DNA of 64,000 nucleotides from SPCO01 sp964579825 (lineage in GTDB: Bacteria; Chloroflexota; Limnocylindria; Limnocylindrales; CSP1-4). A model generated the notes under the pieces. It was not told the origin of the DNA. It ran no database searches and saw nothing but the letters and a program-made list of their open reading frames with translations. The position numbers and the translations under genes were made by a program. The stretch's first letter is position 1. Every line of letters starts with the position of its first letter. Of the stretch, positions 41,471 to 51,057 are shown in pieces. Where the stretch lies: positions 124,001 through 188,000 of the forward strand of contig CAZOHT010000001.1 of assembly GCA_964579825.1 (NCBI GenBank), given 5' to 3'.

Positions 41471-42124
41471 ATGACGGCCCGCACGGTCATCGATGACGAT
41501 GACGGGATCGTCGCTGCCGCCGACGCGCTCCGGAACGGTGGGGTGGTCGCGCTGCCGACTGACACGGTCTATGGGATCGCCGTCGCGCTCGCGTCCGCCG
41601 GCGGCGTCGAGCGGCTGTTCCACGTGAAACGCCGGCCACCCGACAAGGGGATCATGCTGCTGCTCGCAGATGCGAGCCAGGCCCCCGCGATCGGGGTCAT
41701 GACCGCAGCCGCGACGGCCCTGGGCGCGGCCTTCTGGCCGGGCGGGCTCACCGTCATCGTCCCGCAGCGGCTGGACGTCCCGCTCCCGGCGGCCCTGACC
41801 GGCGGTGCCCCGACGATCGGCCTGCGCGTCCCGGACCACGCCACTCCCCGGGCGATCGCGGCGGCCGTCGGGCCACTCCCCACGACGTCGGCCAATCGGT
41901 CGGGCGAGCCCGAGGCGGTCGACGCCGCCGAGATCGCGGCACGGATCGGCGACGACATCGACCTCATCCTCGATGGGGGACGAGCCCACGGTGGCCCAGC
42001 CTCGACCGTCGTGGACTGCACGAGCGACCTCGCGAGGATCCTCCGGGCCGGCGCGGTCCCGCCCGCCCGCGTGTCGGCCGTTCTCGATGACGCCGGGATC
42101 CCGCACGCGATCGGCGAGGACTGA
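41471..42124 (+). CDS. tsaC: L-threonylcarbamoyladenylate synthase (TsaC/Sua5-type)
   Basis: A 217-residue YrdC-domain enzyme forming threonylcarbamoyl-AMP for t6A37 of ANN-decoding tRNAs. Features are ALPTDTVYGIAVALAS, the substrate Lys/Arg motif LFHVKRRPPDKGIMLLL near 50-66, FWPGGLTVIVP, PTIGLRVPDHATP and TTSANRSGEPE. It is the short TsaC form without the Sua5 C-terminal domain. The codons for FHVKR contain a parS-like 16-mer (41616-41631). The stop lies three bases from the convergent PLP gene. Confidence 0.94.
   Translation: MTARTVIDDDDGIVAAADALRNGGVVALPTDTVYGIAVALASAGGVERLFHVKRRPPDKGIMLLLADASQAPAIGVMTAAATALGAAFWPGGLTVIVPQRLDVPLPAALTGGAPTIGLRVPDHATPRAIAAAVGPLPTTSANRSGEPEAVDAAEIAARIGDDIDLILDGGRAHGGPASTVVDCTSDLARILRAGAVPPARVSAVLDDAGIPHAIGED
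41616..41631. promoter_or_regulatory. parS: parS-like site inside tsaC
   Basis: TGTTCCACGTGAAACG matches TGTTNCACGTGAAACA at 15 of 16 positions (the last base is the same variant as in site 1). It lies 17 kb from the parAB locus, within the codons for the conserved FHVKR motif. Chance coding constraint is possible, but ParB binding is predicted. Confidence 0.8.
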
Positions 42125-42127
42125 CGC

Positions 42128-43207
42128 CTACCCGTTCTGCCCGCGCGCATCGACCGGCCAGTGCCCGACGATCCTTCCCGCCCGGACGACGACCATCTCG
42201 TCGACCAGGTTCACCACTGGACACACATGGTTCGGGACGATCCAGACGATCTCGCCGACGCTCGGCCTGTCGCTGCCGACCGGGACCTCGGCGATGCCGT
42301 GGTAGTCGTTCAGGCGCGTCAATCGCGCCTCCGGCCAGCCGAGGATCGTGCCGTGCCCGTCGACGTACGAGGCGGTGTCCTTCGACAGCACCTTGGCGCC
42401 GGCATCGACGACGAACTGTCCATCGACCTCGGTGCTGACGACGGTCGCCGCGACGGTCAGGGCGACCGAGCCCGAGTCCATCGCGCCGAGGCCCACCTGG
42501 ATCGCGTCTCCGAAGACATAGGTCCCGGGCCGCTCCTCTGTGACCGCCCCTCGGGCCGACCGGAGGGCCGTCGGCGTGGAGCCTGCGCTCACGACCGAAG
42601 CGGCGACGCCGGCCGCGCTCAGGGACGCCGCCGCCTCGGCCAGTGCGTCGGCCTCCTGGTCCGCGGCCGCATCCCGGGCGTCCGGCCCCGCATACCCGTG
42701 TCCGGCGTGCGTGAAGACGCCGATGACTTCCAGGCCCTGGGCCCGGCCGATCTCCGCTGCCGCGACCGCGACCGCGCCTGCTCGCCATGGTTCGACCCCG
42801 GTCCGGCGCCCGCCGGAGTCGATCTCGAGCACCAGCCGTGGAGGTCGCGCGGCACCCGTGACGGCCGCAGCGATGGCCGCCGCGCCCGCAGCGGAATCGA
42901 ACCCGACCGACAGTTCGCAGCCCTCCGCCAGGGCCCGCAGTCGAGACGCCTTCTCGCCGTTCGGGAACACGGGGTAGGCGATGAAGATGTCGCGGATCCG
43001 GCCGGCCATGAACACCTCGGCCTCGCCGATCGTCCCGACCGTGATCCCGACCGCCCCGGCCGCGATCTGCATCCGCGCCAGCTCGACGTTCTTGTGGGTC
43101 TTCGCGTGCGGTCGGAGCGCGACCCCGCGTGCGCGCATCTCGGCCGCCATCGACGCGATGTTGGCCTCGACGAGGTCCAGGTCCACGACGACCGCCGGCG
43201 TCTGCAC
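42128..43207 (-). CDS. D-threonine aldolase / D-serine dehydratase-like PLP enzyme
   Basis: A 359-residue fold-type III PLP enzyme from GTG 43207, which has GGAG eight bases upstream (an upstream open frame is rejected because it runs into the divergent glyA leader). The PLP lysine is K36 in RPHAKTHKN. The barrel continues with GITVGTIGEAEVF and VLEIDSGGRRTGV. The C-terminal metal site (DYHGIAEV and VPNHVCPVVNL, HxC) is that of D-threonine aldolase and DSD1-type D-serine dehydratase. Likely reactions are D-threonine to glycine plus acetaldehyde, or D-serine deamination. It is divergent from glyA. Confidence 0.85.
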   Translation of the reverse strand: MQTPAVVVDLDLVEANIASMAAEMRARGVALRPHAKTHKNVELARMQIAAGAVGITVGTIGEAEVFMAGRIRDIFIAYPVFPNGEKASRLRALAEGCELSVGFDSAAGAAAIAAAVTGAARPPRLVLEIDSGGRRTGVEPWRAGAVAVAAAEIGRAQGLEVIGVFTHAGHGYAGPDARDAAADQEADALAEAAASLSAAGVAASVVSAGSTPTALRSARGAVTEERPGTYVFGDAIQVGLGAMDSGSVALTVAATVVSTEVDGQFVVDAGAKVLSKDTASYVDGHGTILGWPEARLTRLNDYHGIAEVPVGSDRPSVGEIVWIVPNHVCPVVNLVDEMVVVRAGRIVGHWPVDARGQNG

Positions 43208-43238
43208 GGGTCGGACTCCTTCTCGGATCCCGCGCGTC

Positions 43239-43267
43239 TGGTCGACGCCGGTTCGTGGGAAGATACC
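43239..43267 (+). promoter_or_regulatory. Weak promoter candidate for glyA
   Basis: TGGTCG (43239-43244), a 17-base spacer and GATACC (43262-43267) in the 97-base divergent gap. Only three of six bases match in each box. A CCCCG-CGAA-CGGGG mini-hairpin follows at 43266-43279. The gap also holds GGACTCCTTC and GAAGGAGTC, an inverted pair that contains both ribosome-binding sites. Confidence 0.3.
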
Positions 43268-43304
43268 CCGCGAACGGGGCCACACACGAAGGAGTCGGCG
43301 CGAC

Positions 43305-44629
<1,325 letters not shown>

Positions 44630-44633
<4 letters not shown>

Positions 44634-45754
44634 ACTTCATCTCCGGGGCGCCGGCCCTGCTCTGGCCGATCGTCGCCGTCTTCGCGGGTGCGGCCGCCCT
44701 GTCGCTCGGGATCACCCCGCTCATCCGCCGCTTCGTCGTCCATCACGAGATCGTGGACCTGCCCGAGGAACGGCGGGTCAACACGATCCCGATGCCGCGC
44801 GCCGGGGGCCTTGCGATCGCCGCCTCGTTCCTGTTGACCAGCTCGCTCTTCCTGTTGGCCAATCAGCAGCTCAGGCTCGTCGCCGAGGTGATCGCCCCGA
44901 CCGAACTCGCGGCCTTGCTGCTCGGCGGGGCCGCCGCTGCGGCCCTGGGTGCGATCGACGACTTCCTGGACCTTCGAGCGCGTTGGCAGCTGGTCGGCCA
45001 GATCGGCCTGGCGCTGTTCGCCGTCTGGGCCGGCCTCCAGATCGACTTCATCAACAATCCGTTCGGCGACGGGGTCATCCGGTTCGCCGGCCCGTTCGCG
45101 GCGGGCTTCACGGTCTTCTGGATCGTGGGGATGATCAACAGCATCAACTTCATCGATGGCCTGGACGGCCTGTCATCGGGGATCGCGCTCATCGCCGCCG
45201 TGACGCTGGGCCTCATCAGCCTGTCCACGACGGTCGGCCAGCCGCTGGTCGCGGTCCTGTGCTTCGCCCTGGCCGGTGCGTTGCTCGGGTTCCTTCGCTG
45301 GAACCTCCACCCCGCCACGATCTTCAGCGGGACGAGTGGCGTCCAGTTCGTCGGCTACACCCTCGCCGTGCTGTCGATCCTCGGGACCGCGAAGGTGGCG
45401 GTCGCGCTGCTGGTGCTGGGCGTCCCGATCATCGACACCTTCTGGATCATCGTGCGGCGCCTGTCCCAGGGTCGCTCGCCGTTCAGCCCGGACCGCAACC
45501 ACATCCACCACCGGCTGCTGGACCTGGGCCTGTCGCATCGCCAGACCGTGTTCGTCATCTATGGCATCTGCCTGGCCCTGGCCCTGCTGGCGCTCCTGCT
45601 GAGCGGCGTCAACCAGCTCTACGCGTTCTTGGCCATCTTCCTGGTCTTCGGCCTGGTCCTGTTCATCCCGACGCGCGGGTCGTTCGCCCGACCCGAAGAG
45701 CTCGAAGCGGACACCTACCGGTCCGACGAGCGGACCCCTGGCGGGCCTGCCTGA
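44630..45754 (+). CDS. WecA/TagO-like undecaprenyl-phosphate sugar-1-phosphate transferase
   Basis: A 374-residue integral membrane enzyme with about 10-11 helices, moving a sugar 1-phosphate (often GlcNAc-1-P) from a UDP-sugar to undecaprenyl phosphate, the first step of many surface glycans. Signatures are RRVNTIPMPRAGGLAI, GAIDDFLDLRARWQ (DD), NSINFIDGLDGLSSGI (DGxDGL) and RNHIHHRLLDLGLSHRQT (HxHH). The latter and the DGLDGL form favour WecA/TagO over MraY. Start is GTG within the glyA stop. The C-terminus (PEELEADTYRSDERTPGGPA) is cytosolic and disordered. Confidence 0.92.
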
Positions 45755-45873
45755 CCGCCCGACGGAGGGTCGACAGCCTCGAATCGGGCGCCTTCGTGCA
45801 CCGTTCGGATGAGCTTCGGGTGGTCCGGTGCGGTCCGCTGAGGTACTGGTAGATGGGCACTCCAAAGTACCGG

Positions 45874-45882
45874 TGCTAGCAT
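45874..45882 (+). promoter_or_regulatory. Extended -10 candidate before the PKD gene
   Basis: TGCTAGCAT fits TGnTATAAT with two mismatches and lies in the 180-base gap after the WecA-like gene. Transcription near 45889 would give a leader of 46 bases. Just upstream GGTACT (45842-45847) and AGTACC can pair across the spacer. Confidence 0.4.
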
Positions 45883-45934
45883 CTGGGCCCGGACTCCACC
45901 ACCCGTCTCGCGTGGGTTCCGGTCGGGGAGTCAA

Positions 45935-47218
45935 TTGCAGGACGTCTTCATCGTCATCGGCGCCGCCATCTTCGCCAACGTCGTGCTGTTGGGGGCGATC
46001 GGCTGGTACCTGATGCGCGCCCATCGCCCACCGAAGGCACCGGCCGAGCCCGTCGCGACACGTGTCGAGCCGGTGGCTCCGGCCGTCGCCGCGCCAGCCG
46101 AGGCGGCTGCGCAGGCTGACGTCGAGGCGCCCCTGGCCCCGAAGCCCGTCCGGTTCGCCGGCCTTCGGCGCGCGATCGACGATTCGGTCGGGATGTTCCT
46201 GTTCCGGCGCCTGCTGGGGCGGCCGACCAGCCCCCCGTCGGATGCGCCGTTCCCTGCCGCTGCCTACCTGGACGAGGATGCCGTCGCGAACCGCATCGGG
46301 GCCGCACCACGCCCGGCGACGCCGACTACGACGGCGGCTGCCGCCGGGAGCATCGTCGGGACGACCGCCGCGATGCAGACCGCCGAGCCGACGGCTGTCG
46401 CACCGGCCCCGTTCGTGGTGCCGCCTGCGCCAGTGGGAGCCACGGCATCGCTCGCCGCCGCGGGATCGACCGGGCCTGTCGTCCAGCGCCCGACCCGACT
46501 CGTCGTGGCCGGGTCGACTGCCAGCGCCGCCCCGGCCCCGGTCCCGGCCCCCGTCGCGGCGGTCAAGGTCGCAGCCCGCCCGGCCGCCGCTGCGGATCGA
46601 CGAGGGTTGTATCGGGACACGTTCGTGGCCGTCGCCGGCTTCGCGGTCGTGCTGCTGTTCGCGGCGGCGCTGCTGCCGGGCATGTTCCAGAAGCCGAGTG
46701 GCGACGTCCTGAGCGAGACGGCCACACCCGAGAGCTCCGCGGGCGTGATCATCACGGCCGCCCCGACGCCGTCCGACGACGTCGCCGTCGCCCCGTCCGA
46801 GTCCGCGCCGCCGACCGAGTCCCTGGAGCCGATCCCGACCGCGACACCGACGCCGACGCCCGCCCCGACGAAGAAGCCGACGGCGACGCCGCGGGTCACC
46901 CCGCGACCGGTCGCGACCCTGGCACCTACGCCGAAGCCGACCCCGAAGCCGACCCCCAAACCCACCGCGAAGCCGACACCGACACCGGCTCCGCCCGTCG
47001 CCTCGTTCACATGGTCGAACGACCTGCTGACCGCCTACTTCGATGGCAGCTCGTCGTTGCGCGAGACGTCGTATGCATGGGACTTCGGCGACGGAACGGG
47101 GGGCGAGGGAGCGAGCCCAACGCACACGTACGACGATCCCGGGAACTACCAGGTCACCTTGACCGTGACCGGACCTGGCGGGAACGCGTCCGAGACGCTG
47201 ACGGTCCGAGTCCCATGA
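45935..47218 (+). CDS. Membrane protein with C-terminal PKD domain
   Basis: A 427-residue protein from TTG 45935 with GGGGAG four bases before it. A membrane helix near residues 3-25 (VFIVIGAAIFANVVLLGAIGWYLM) is followed by a ~200-residue Ala/Pro/Thr-rich region, a second helix at about 228-247 (FVAVAGFAVVLLFAAALL), a Ser/Thr/Pro spacer with a PTPKPTPKPT tract (about 295-350), and a PKD domain at about 351-427 (SYAWDFGDGTGGEG, YQVTLTVTGPGGNAS). The PKD fold probably binds polysaccharide or protein outside the cell. Its stop overlaps the giant adhesin ATG, so the pair is co-translated. Confidence 0.75.
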   Translation: MQDVFIVIGAAIFANVVLLGAIGWYLMRAHRPPKAPAEPVATRVEPVAPAVAAPAEAAAQADVEAPLAPKPVRFAGLRRAIDDSVGMFLFRRLLGRPTSPPSDAPFPAAAYLDEDAVANRIGAAPRPATPTTTAAAAGSIVGTTAAMQTAEPTAVAPAPFVVPPAPVGATASLAAAGSTGPVVQRPTRLVVAGSTASAAPAPVPAPVAAVKVAARPAAAADRRGLYRDTFVAVAGFAVVLLFAAALLPGMFQKPSGDVLSETATPESSAGVIITAAPTPSDDVAVAPSESAPPTESLEPIPTATPTPTPAPTKKPTATPRVTPRPVATLAPTPKPTPKPTPKPTAKPTPTPAPPVASFTWSNDLLTAYFDGSSSLRETSYAWDFGDGTGGEGASPTHTYDDPGNYQVTLTVTGPGGNASETLTVRVP

Positions 47219-50200
47219 ACCGCCATCTACTCCGGACCGGCTCGAGCCTGCTGGCAGCCATGTTGGTCGTCGGGCTGCTCCCGATGACCGTCCTGGCCGC
47301 CGCGCCGGCCGCCGTCCCCGATGCTGTATCGACGAACGAGGACACCACCAAGGTCATCACGCTGGTCGGCACGGACGACGACGGCGACGGACTGACCTTC
47401 TCGATCGCGTCCGGCCCGACGCACGGCACCCTCGGCCCCATCGGCCCAGAGGACTGCACCGGAAGTCCGTCGACCTGTACGGCCGACGTGACGTACACCC
47501 CCGACGCGGACTTCCACGGGGCCGACGACTTCACGTTCGAGGCCAACGATGGCGTCGACGCCGATCAGGCCACGATCGATGTCACGGTCGTCTCGCAGAA
47601 CGACGATCCGGATGCCGTCAACGATCCGACCAATCCGATCGTTGAGGACACGACGACCACGCTGGACGTCCTGGCGAACGACGACGATGTCGACGGTGAC
47701 GCTTTGACGATCATCAGCAAGACGAACGGCACGAAGGGCACCGTGGTCATCAACGCCGGCGCTGACGTGTCCTACAACCCAAGCACGAATGCGACCGGCA
47801 CCGACAGCTTCACCTACACGATCAGCGATGGCCATGGCGGCACGGACTCCGCCACCGTCACGGTCCAGATCGCGTCCGAGAACGACGATCCGGTCGCCAA
47901 TCCGGACTCGAACCGGCCCGTCGTCGAGGACGTGGCGGCGACCATCGACGTCCTCGCGAACGACACTGACCCGGATAGCGCCACGCTCACGATCATCGCC
48001 ACCACGGACGGCACCAAGGGTTCGGTCTCGATCACGAACGGTGGCGACGACCTGTCCTACGACCCGGACGCGAACGTGACCGGCTCCGACACCTTCACCT
48101 ACACGGTCAGCGACGGCTCGGGTGGCACGGACGTCGGCACGGTCACTGTCCTCATCGCCAGCGTCAACGACGCGCCGTCCGGCACCAACGGATCGATCTC
48201 GGTCCTGGAGGGCGCGACCTACACGTTCGATGTGTCCGACTTCGGGTTCAGCGATCCCGATGACAGCCCTCCGAATGCGTTGAACACGGTCAGGTTCGCG
48301 ACCGTTCCCGCACTCGGCGTGATCCGCCTGAACGGATCGGCCATCGACGCAGGCGACTCGGTCTCCGCGGCATCGCTCAACGCGAACCTCGTGACGTACA
48401 CACCGGCCGCGGATGCTTCCGGAAACGGGTATGCCAGCTTCACGTTCCAGGTGAGCGACACCGGTGGGGTGTCCGATGGCGGTATCAATCTTGACCCGAC
48501 GCCGAACACGATCACGGTCAACGTGACGGGAATCAACAGCGCTCCATCCGGCACGAATCACACCGTGACGATGACCGAGGACACGGTCCACACCTTCGTC
48601 GCCTCCGAGTTCGGCTTCAGCGACGCCAACGACAGCCCTGCGGACAGCCTGGCTGCCGTCAGGATCACGACACTGCCGACGTCGGGCGTGCTGCGGAACA
48701 ATGGCGCCACATTCGCGGCCGGAACGTCCATCACGGTCGCCGACATCGCCGCGAATCGACTTCGCTTCACGCCCGCTGCGGATGGAAACGGCGCTCCGTA
48801 CGCGTCGTTCACGTTCCAGGTCCGGGACGACGGTGGGACCGCCAACGGTGGCGTCGACCTGGATCCGTCGGCGAACGTCATGACGATCAACGTGACACCG
48901 CAGAACGATGGCCCGACGGCCGTTGACGACACGCAGACGATCGCCGAGGACTCCGGTCCCGCGACGATCATCGTCGTCGGGAACGACATCGACATCGATG
49001 GGCCACCCCTGGCAGTCACCGCGAAGACGGATCCGGACCACGGCGCACTCACGTTGGTCTCCGGCATCCTGACCTACACCCCGGACGCCGACTTCAACGG
49101 AACCGACGAATTCGACTACACCGTCAGCGATGGCACCCTGGATGACGAAGGCCACGTGACCATCACCGTCACCCCGGTCAACGATCCGCCCGTCGCGTTC
49201 GACGACACGGCGAACATGACCGAAGACCCAGGGCCCAGGGTCATCTCCGTCCTCGGGAACGACGATGACATCGATGGCGACACGATCACCGTCACCACCA
49301 AGACGGAGCCGGCCCACGGCACGCTGACACTCGTGGCCGGCGTCCTCACCTACACGCCTGCGGCCAACTACTTCGGCGCTGACGGTTTCACATACACGAT
49401 CAGCGACGGCGAGTTCACGGACATCGGCGCCGTCGCGATCACCGTGACATCCGAGAACGATCCCCCAGTCGCCGACGATGACTCCGTGACGGTCACCCGC
49501 GACACGGCGGCCAATCCGGTCGGCGTCCTCACGAATGACAGCGACGTCGAACTCGACCCACTCCAGATCACCGGCAAGACCAATGGCGCGAAGGGTACCG
49601 TCGTCATCACCGGTGGGGGAACGGGCCTCACCTACGACCCCTTCACCGGGTACCTCGGCGCCGACTCGTTCACGTACACGATCAGCGACGGTAACGGCGG
49701 CACGGACACCGCGACCGTGACGGTCAACATCACCGGCGACAATCGGGCGCCGAACGCCGTCAACGACGTGGGCTTCTCGGTCCCGGAGGGGGCCGCTGCG
49801 ACCGTGCTCGACGTGCTCGCCAATGACGATGACCCGGATGGCGACACCTTCACGGTGGTGGCGCGCACGAACGGCGCGCGCGGCATCACGCGGGTCACCG
49901 CAGGCGGGGATGCCGTCACCTACGACCCGAACACCGGCTTCTACGGGACGGACAGCTTCACGTACACGATCCAGGACGCCGGCGGCAAGATCGATACCGC
50001 CACCGTCGTCGTCACCGTGACGCGCGACCGCACCGCCCCGGTCGTCGTCGCGCCGGCCCAGCGGTTCCTCGGGCAGACCGTCGGCACCTCGACCATCAAG
50101 GTCCGCATGACCTGGTCCGGGACGGACCCCGGGTCCGGCATCAAGAGCTACCAGCTGCAGGAGAGCCGGAACGGGGGCACCTACACGAACGTGACGTTGA

Positions 50201-50682
50201 TCACGCCGACCCGGATCTACGCCGATCGCGTGCTGACCAATAACGCCTCGTACCGCTACCGCGTCCGCGCGACGGACCGGGAGGGCAACGTCAGCGGCTG
50301 GCGCTACTCGCAGACGTTCAAGCCCGCCGTCTTCCAGGAGTCGAGTGGCCTGGCCAGCTACACCGGCGCCTGGTTGACCTACAAGACGACCGGTGCGCTC
50401 GGAGGGGCCGTCAAGTACACGCCGACCCTCGGCAAGAAGGTCGCCTTCACCTACACCGTCTACGACCTCGCGCTGGTCATGACCAGGACCGCCAGCAGCG
50501 GTTCGGCCGACATCTACGTCGACGGGGTGCTGTCCACCCGGATCAACCTGCGGGCGACCAAGACGACCTACCGCCAGCTCGTCTACACCAAGCACTTCAC
50601 GACCCTCGGGGCGCACACCATCGAGATCCGCCCGATCGGCACTGGCCGGGTGGACATCGACGGCTTCGCCGTCCTGCGCTGA
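47215..50682 (+). CDS. Large secreted tandem-95 (cadherin-like) repeat protein
   Basis: An 1155-residue protein with a signal peptide (about 1-28, ending TVLAAAPA). Nine Ig/cadherin-like repeats follow, starting near residues 30, 131, 225, 320, 443, 566, 658, 750 and 844. Seven are ~95 residues with YTPxADFxGxDxFTYTISDG and a closing VTxxND; repeats 4 and 5 are a longer ~123-residue subtype. A fibronectin-III-like domain (about 942-1040) and a C-terminal beta domain that looks carbohydrate-binding (YTGAWLTYKTTGALGGAVKYT, IDGFAVL) end the chain. The Asp-rich loops suggest Ca2+ binding. No LPxTG or other anchor is seen. A role in adhesion or biofilm is inferred. Confidence 0.88.
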   Translation: MNRHLLRTGSSLLAAMLVVGLLPMTVLAAAPAAVPDAVSTNEDTTKVITLVGTDDDGDGLTFSIASGPTHGTLGPIGPEDCTGSPSTCTADVTYTPDADFHGADDFTFEANDGVDADQATIDVTVVSQNDDPDAVNDPTNPIVEDTTTTLDVLANDDDVDGDALTIISKTNGTKGTVVINAGADVSYNPSTNATGTDSFTYTISDGHGGTDSATVTVQIASENDDPVANPDSNRPVVEDVAATIDVLANDTDPDSATLTIIATTDGTKGSVSITNGGDDLSYDPDANVTGSDTFTYTVSDGSGGTDVGTVTVLIASVNDAPSGTNGSISVLEGATYTFDVSDFGFSDPDDSPPNALNTVRFATVPALGVIRLNGSAIDAGDSVSAASLNANLVTYTPAADASGNGYASFTFQVSDTGGVSDGGINLDPTPNTITVNVTGINSAPSGTNHTVTMTEDTVHTFVASEFGFSDANDSPADSLAAVRITTLPTSGVLRNNGATFAAGTSITVADIAANRLRFTPAADGNGAPYASFTFQVRDDGGTANGGVDLDPSANVMTINVTPQNDGPTAVDDTQTIAEDSGPATIIVVGNDIDIDGPPLAVTAKTDPDHGALTLVSGILTYTPDADFNGTDEFDYTVSDGTLDDEGHVTITVTPVNDPPVAFDDTANMTEDPGPRVISVLGNDDDIDGDTITVTTKTEPAHGTLTLVAGVLTYTPAANYFGADGFTYTISDGEFTDIGAVAITVTSENDPPVADDDSVTVTRDTAANPVGVLTNDSDVELDPLQITGKTNGAKGTVVITGGGTGLTYDPFTGYLGADSFTYTISDGNGGTDTATVTVNITGDNRAPNAVNDVGFSVPEGAAATVLDVLANDDDPDGDTFTVVARTNGARGITRVTAGGDAVTYDPNTGFYGTDSFTYTIQDAGGKIDTATVVVTVTRDRTAPVVVAPAQRFLGQTVGTSTIKVRMTWSGTDPGSGIKSYQLQESRNGGTYTNVTLITPTRIYADRVLTNNASYRYRVRATDREGNVSGWRYSQTFKPAVFQESSGLASYTGAWLTYKTTGALGGAVKYTPTLGKKVAFTYTVYDLALVMTRTASSGSADIYVDGVLSTRINLRATKTTYRQLVYTKHFTTLGAHTIEIRPIGTGRVDIDGFAVLR

Positions 50683-50735
50683 CGACCGCGCGAAGGTTGC
50701 GACAGGGTTCCAAGTGGCGGGCCCGCGCTCGCAGC

Positions 50736-50744
50736 TGCTACACT
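50736..50744 (+). promoter_or_regulatory. Extended -10 promoter of the ATP synthase operon
   Basis: TGCTACACT fits the extended -10 pattern with one mismatch in each half. It lies in the 85-base gap between the adhesin gene and atpZ/I, with the start near 50751, about 17 bases before the ATG at 50768. No good -35 box is at the right distance. Confidence 0.5.
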
Positions 50745-50767
50745 GCGGGCGCCTTGTCAGGTCGCCC

Positions 50768-50989
50768 ATGATCGAGTCCGGCCGGGGTGTGGCCTACGCC
50801 GCCCTCTTCACCGAGATCGGCCTTTCGCTCCTGGTCACGACCCTCTTCGGCGCCCTGGGCGGCCACTGGGTCGACCAGCAGCTGGGGACGAACCCGGTGT
50901 TCATGTTGATCGGGTTCTTCGTCGGCGCCGGGCTGGGTACGGTGATCATCATCAGGTTGGTCAGCCGGTTCCTCAAAGCGTTGGACTGA
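50768..50989 (+). CDS. AtpZ/AtpI-like small membrane protein
   Basis: A 73-residue protein with two membrane helices (YAALFTEIGLSLLVTTLFGALGGHWVDQQLG and FMLIGFFVGAGLGTVIIIRL), matching the AtpZ/AtpI group that helps assemble the c-ring or carries Mg2+/Ca2+. The Gly-rich GGHWVDQQLGTNP between helices is typical. It is the first gene of the ATP synthase operon and lies 68 bases before atpB. ATG 50768 is chosen because the frame upstream overlaps the promoter. Confidence 0.85.
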   Translation: MIESGRGVAYAALFTEIGLSLLVTTLFGALGGHWVDQQLGTNPVFMLIGFFVGAGLGTVIIIRLVSRFLKALD

Positions 50990-51019
50990 ACCGGTCCGAA
51001 CGGGTCGGCGAATAGCGAT

Positions 51020-51042
51020 GAGCGCGGCGTCAAGCCGCGCTC
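51020..51042 (+). promoter_or_regulatory. Stable hairpin just before atpB
   Basis: GAGCGCGGC (51020-51028), loop GTCAA, and GCCGCGCTC (51034-51042) form a perfect nine-base, GC-rich stem that ends 16 bases before the atpB GTG and just before its SD (GGAGA). There is no U-run. It could act as an attenuator, a processing site or an mRNA stabiliser setting the AtpZ/I-to-subunit ratio. Confidence 0.6.
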
Positions 51043-51057
51043 GTGTTGTGGAGAAGC

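Noticed and set aside
42880..42910. GGTTCGATTCC-like T-loop on the minus strand suggesting a tRNA
   Set aside because: The T-stem does not pair beyond two bases and the sequence lies within a conserved PLP enzyme.
45755..45934. Riboswitch (cyclic di-GMP or similar) before the PKD gene
   Set aside because: No conserved aptamer core was recognised; only a short stem and a -10-like box are present.
49150..49165. Another CACGTGA sequence as parS
   Set aside because: Flanking bases (GGCCACGTGACCAT) do not match the consensus arms.
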